Of a stretch of 64,000 nt of DNA, positions 60,906-64,000 are shown piece after piece. The stretch is from Phaeocystidibacter sp965659725. GTDB lineage: Bacteria > Bacteroidota > Bacteroidia > Flavobacteriales > Schleiferiaceae. The translations under genes were made by a program, and so were the position numbers. Position 1 is the first letter of the stretch, and each line of letters begins with the position of its first letter. The stretch is taken from positions 37,609 through 101,608 of the forward strand of contig CBFHXG010000004.1 in assembly GCA_965659725.1 (NCBI GenBank). The letters run 5' to 3'. The notes beneath the pieces are model-generated. The model was given only the letters and a program-made list of their open reading frames with translations. It searched no databases and was not told where the DNA came from.

Positions 60906-63010
60906 TCGGAGGTCGCAAGGCCCTAAAAGTAGCGTTGGTTGGCAACCCGAACACGGGCAAATCGTCACTCTTCAATGCGCTTACCGGGCTAAATCAAAAA
61001 GTAAGTAATTATCCGGGTATAACGGTTGAGAAGAAGACCGGTTACAGCAAGCTCAATCAGAGGGCTATTGCTGAAATGATCGATCTTCCGGGAACATATT
61101 CATTGCATCCGTCTTCCATAGACGAGGAAGTAGTGTTACGTACCTTGACCGAGCCGGATAATGCAGATCGCCCAGATGCGATCATAGCTGTGGCAGATGC
61201 CACCAATTTAAAACGAAATCTATATCTATTCACTCAGGTCTTGGACCTTGGGCTTCCCACCATTTTGGTATTGAACATGGTCGATCAGGTTCACCGTAAG
61301 GGAATCGAGATCGATGTGGAGAAGCTTGAAGAAGCCTTTGGGGTGAAGGTGGTGCTTGTGAACGCTCGCAAGGGCGAAGGTATCGATGTGTTGAAGAAAT
61401 CGGTACTCGAACTATCCTATGAGCTTCGCCCACCCGTATTTGATGTTCGATCCTTTGCACCTAATTACGCCGAAAATGCTCGGAAGATCCTTGATCTTGA
61501 AGGTGACTATGCTGCATGGTTGATCGCTACTCAGGTGAGTGAATTATCGTATCTCGACAAAACGGTGCGGGATGAAGTGGAGCAACTGACCTTACGGTCG
61601 AATGTGGACACGAAGAAATTGAGGATCAAGGAAACGATCCAGCGATATAAGATCGTTAATGACCTTTTGAAAGAGGCGGTTACGGTCAATCCAAACTTAG
61701 ATCGAAGTTGGACGGGGAGATTGGACTACATCATAACGCATAAAGTGTATGGGGTGGCGATCTTACTCGGACTTCTCTTCTTGATCTTCCAGGCGATCTT
61801 CTCTTGGGCTGAACTTCCGATGAATTTGATCGATACGGTATTTAGTGAACTATCGATCTATACGAGGAAGGCAATGGAGCCTGGGGCATTGACAGATCTC
61901 ATTGCAGATGGAATAATTCCAGGTGTGGCAGGTGTGGTGATCTTCTTACCACAGATCTTCATCTTATTCACCTTCATTACACTGATGGAAGAGACGGGCT
62001 ATATGGCTCGAGTGGTATTCCTTATGGACAAGCTGATGAAGCGTTTTGGCCTGAGTGGAAAGAGTGTGGTACCCTTGATCAGTGGAACGGCATGTGCGAT
62101 ACCGGCGATCATGGCTACGAGGAATATTGAAAGTTGGAAAGAACGATTGATCACTATTTTCGTCACGCCATTTACCACCTGTTCAGCCAGGCTGCCAGTG
62201 TACACCGTGTTGATCGGGTTGGTCATTCCTTCGAAATCCTATTTAGGCATCAACTTACAGGGCATAGTTCTGATGTTTATGTATCTGATCGGGTTCGCTA
62301 CGGCTTTGGGGTCGGCTTGGTTGATGAGCAAGCTTTTACCAACGAGATCTACTTCTCATTTTATCGTTGAGATGCCGGCATACAGAGTGCCTCTATATAA
62401 GAACGTACTCATTACTATATGGAACAAGGGTAAATCATTTGTGACTAATGCGGGTAAGATCATCATAGCGATCTCTATTATTCTATGGGTTCTTGCCTCG
62501 AATGGCCCTAATGATCACTTCACAGAAGCAGAGAAATATGTAACTGCCCAAGTGGATACAAATTCGATCTCGGAGGAAGACCTTGTAGGGAAAATAGAAA
62601 GCTATCGTCTAGAACATTCATATGTAGGTTATTTAGGTCAGGCTATAGAACCAGCCATTCGTCCTTTGGGATATGATTGGAAGGTTGGCATTGCATTGAT
62701 ATCCTCATTTGCAGCACGAGAAGTGTTTGTTGGAACCATGGCTACCATATATAGTGTTGGTTCTGATGATGAGAAGACGGTTATGGAGCACATGGATCAA
62801 GAGATCAATCCGCGAACAGGCAAGCGGTTCTTTACGTTTCCAGTAGGGATGTCGTTGTTGATGTTCTATGCATTTGCCATGCAATGTATGAGCACTTTTG
62901 CTATTGTTCGTAAGGAGACCAACTCGTGGCGTTGGCCTATTTTCCAGGCGGTGTTCATGACGGCCTTTGCATATGTTATATCGTTACTCACTTATCAAAT
63001 CTTGAGCTAA
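60902..63010 (+). CDS. feoB: Ferrous iron transporter FeoB
   Basis: The product has 702 residues. The N-terminal G domain has GNPNTGKSS (14-22), DLPGTYSL and NMVD, with the GDI-like helices after it. The membrane part (from about 280) has the two gate regions with PLISGTACAIPAIMATR and FAAREVFVGTMATIY. It takes up Fe2+. It is full length. Its stop overlaps the next small gene by one base. Confidence 0.96.
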   Translation: MIGGRKALKVALVGNPNTGKSSLFNALTGLNQKVSNYPGITVEKKTGYSKLNQRAIAEMIDLPGTYSLHPSSIDEEVVLRTLTEPDNADRPDAIIAVADATNLKRNLYLFTQVLDLGLPTILVLNMVDQVHRKGIEIDVEKLEEAFGVKVVLVNARKGEGIDVLKKSVLELSYELRPPVFDVRSFAPNYAENARKILDLEGDYAAWLIATQVSELSYLDKTVRDEVEQLTLRSNVDTKKLRIKETIQRYKIVNDLLKEAVTVNPNLDRSWTGRLDYIITHKVYGVAILLGLLFLIFQAIFSWAELPMNLIDTVFSELSIYTRKAMEPGALTDLIADGIIPGVAGVVIFLPQIFILFTFITLMEETGYMARVVFLMDKLMKRFGLSGKSVVPLISGTACAIPAIMATRNIESWKERLITIFVTPFTTCSARLPVYTVLIGLVIPSKSYLGINLQGIVLMFMYLIGFATALGSAWLMSKLLPTRSTSHFIVEMPAYRVPLYKNVLITIWNKGKSFVTNAGKIIIAISIILWVLASNGPNDHFTEAEKYVTAQVDTNSISEEDLVGKIESYRLEHSYVGYLGQAIEPAIRPLGYDWKVGIALISSFAAREVFVGTMATIYSVGSDDEKTVMEHMDQEINPRTGKRFFTFPVGMSLLMFYAFAMQCMSTFAIVRKETNSWRWPIFQAVFMTAFAYVISLLTYQILS

Positions 63011-63171
63011 TGAATTGGCAAGAATGGATCGTAGGAGCAGTTTTCTTTTGGGCATTATGGACCTTATTCAGGGTATTGTGGCCGAAGAAAGATGCAGGAT
63101 GTGCTACAGGTGATTGTGCTTGTGGACCGAATGAGGTGAAGTCGAAGTCTAGATTTTCCTTTAACAAGTAG
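63010..63171 (+). CDS. FeoB-associated Cys-rich membrane protein
   Basis: The ATG overlaps the feoB stop (TAATG). The product has 53 residues: a membrane helix (about 5-24) and a short tail with CATGDCACG (three cysteines) before a basic end. It is the small partner often found with FeoB in Bacteroidota, perhaps an iron-binding analogue of FeoC. Its size is normal for the family. Confidence 0.88.
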   Translation: MNWQEWIVGAVFFWALWTLFRVLWPKKDAGCATGDCACGPNEVKSKSRFSFNK

Positions 63172-63183
63172 ATACCATATCTA

Positions 63184-63882
63184 ATGGCGAAGAAGGTCTC
63201 CATAGTTACAGGTGCCAGTAAGGGGATAGGCTATCAATTGGCCTTGGAGCTTCATAACAGGGGCTATCATGTACTGGCAACTGCGCGTTCTGAAGGCAAG
63301 CTTGAAGAACTCAAGCGTGAATGTGGTTCGGATCGGCTTGAGTATCATGCGTTGGATCTATATGACAGGGAGGCGGTAACGGAATGGTCGACCTCATTAT
63401 CTCATAAAGGATATAATATAGAGCATTTGATATTGAATGCGGGTTCATTGGTCAATAAGCCATTTTCTGAGATCACTCCAGACGAATTGAGGCGGGTATA
63501 TGAGGTAAATGTCTTCAGCGTTTTTGAATTCGTTCAGCAGACGTTGGGATTATTTGCTGATGATGCTCATGTGGTAACCATATCGAGTATGGGTGGATTT
63601 CAGGGTAGTCAGAAATTTCCCGGGCTCACAGCATATAGTTCCAGCAAGGCGGCGGTGTCGAGTTTGACGGAATGTTTGCAGGAAGAATTCTCTGAAACGG
63701 GTTGGGCATTCAATTCTTTGTGCTTGGGTGCGGTGCAGACAGAGATGTTGTCTGAGGCATTCCCGGGCTTTGAGGCACCCACTTCACCGGGGGAGATGGC
63801 CTCGTTCATAGCTGACTTTGCGGAGAAGGCTTCAAAATTTATCAGAGGTAAAGTGCTGCCAATCAGCAGTACTACGCCATAG
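63184..63882 (+). CDS. Short-chain dehydrogenase/reductase
   Basis: The product has 232 residues with the NAD(P) motif TGASKGIGYQLA (9-20), NAGSLVN, the catalytic Ser in TISSMGG and YSSSKAA (Tyr and Lys). It is a classical SDR; substrate unknown. It follows the FeoB-associated gene by 12 bases and may be cotranscribed. Confidence 0.9.
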   Translation: MAKKVSIVTGASKGIGYQLALELHNRGYHVLATARSEGKLEELKRECGSDRLEYHALDLYDREAVTEWSTSLSHKGYNIEHLILNAGSLVNKPFSEITPDELRRVYEVNVFSVFEFVQQTLGLFADDAHVVTISSMGGFQGSQKFPGLTAYSSSKAAVSSLTECLQEEFSETGWAFNSLCLGAVQTEMLSEAFPGFEAPTSPGEMASFIADFAEKASKFIRGKVLPISSTTP

Positions 63883-63917
63883 GTAAAAAAAAGCTCCAAA
63901 AAATTAGCTGAAAAGCA

Positions 63918-63948
63918 CTTGCTTGGAATAAATTCTCACTTACATTTG
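63918..63948 (+). promoter_or_regulatory. Strong promoter, possibly of an rRNA or tRNA operon beyond the edge
   Basis: TTG (63919-63921) and TACATTTG (63941-63948) are 19 bases apart. An A-rich stretch lies upstream (63885-63915), like an UP element. Downstream, GTTCATTGAAA and a GC-rich hairpin (63951-63965) resemble rRNA leaders of this group. No protein start follows within the window; the transcript is not seen. Confidence 0.55.
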
Positions 63949-64000
63949 CAGCCCTCTTACGGGGGAGTTCATTGAAAGAGCAGCGAGTTTTGGGGCGATG

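Noticed and set aside
1..64000. CRISPR arrays, insertion sequences, prophage genes or complete tRNA genes
   Set aside because: No regular repeats with spacers, transposase or phage genes were seen; gaps are short and none folds clearly as a tRNA by eye.

Overview
The window is from a Flavobacteriales-type member of the Bacteroidota. The evidence is a near-complete type IX secretion (T9SS) and gliding gene set (sprA, gldJ, a porP/sprF-like gene, porU, porV), two proteins with T9SS type A sorting domains, the TANNTTTG promoter class with almost no Shine-Dalgarno signals, the mevalonate rather than the MEP isoprenoid route, and a ruvA-sprA-gcvH-vanZ-tonB gene order familiar from this order. Base composition is moderate; a Cryomorphaceae or Schleiferiaceae-like lineage is possible but cannot be shown here. 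There are no insertion sequences, prophage, CRISPR arrays or complete RNA genes. No gene-free stretch reaches 300 bases.

Layout. 1-483 is the end of queG. 473-6185 (minus strand) is a five-gene cluster: a T9SS-exported Omp28-like protein, a TlpA thioredoxin, a DUF6029 outer-membrane barrel, an Omp28-like lipoprotein and a small barrel. A small T9SS cargo protein is divergent at 6283. 7153-17437 holds ruvA, the 2454-codon sprA, gcvH, a VanZ-like gene and two tandem TonB-type genes. 17517-22648 has cysQ and a cytochrome oxidase assembly and accessory operon (ctaB, two COX3-type subunits, subunit IV, SCO, DUF420, a small Cys protein). 22746-28755 has a TolC and adaptor pair, tsaB, tag and a YyaL-like thioredoxin protein. 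28851-31088 is a PiT phosphate transporter. On the minus strand, 31182-40570 carries an M20 dipeptidase, a translationally coupled fabD-mvaD-mvk-ubiA isoprenoid/lipid operon, queD, small envelope proteins, a TPM-TPM-LemA trio and a MerR regulator. 40703-45027 holds two glycosyltransferases and two LytM peptidases. 45148-49749 has alaS, a barrel protein and murF. 49825-57678 is the second T9SS locus: porP-like and gldJ on one side, porU and porV on the other. The end holds cdd, pdhA, pdhC, feoA-feoB with its Cys-rich partner, an SDR gene, and a strong promoter that may belong to an rRNA or tRNA operon beyond the edge.

Functionally, most of the window serves the envelope: surface secretion (SprA pore, PorU sortase, PorV shuttle, GldJ ring), TonB energy, murein synthesis and editing, lipid and glycan building, and respiratory oxidase assembly. 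The most promising undescribed system is the 473-6987 locus. It places three thioredoxin-fold proteins with different CXXC centres (predicted periplasmic, lipid-anchored and T9SS surface) beside a DUF6029 barrel whose only two cysteines form a CX4C pair in its last predicted surface loop. A thiol relay across the outer membrane is a testable hypothesis, not something the sequence proves.
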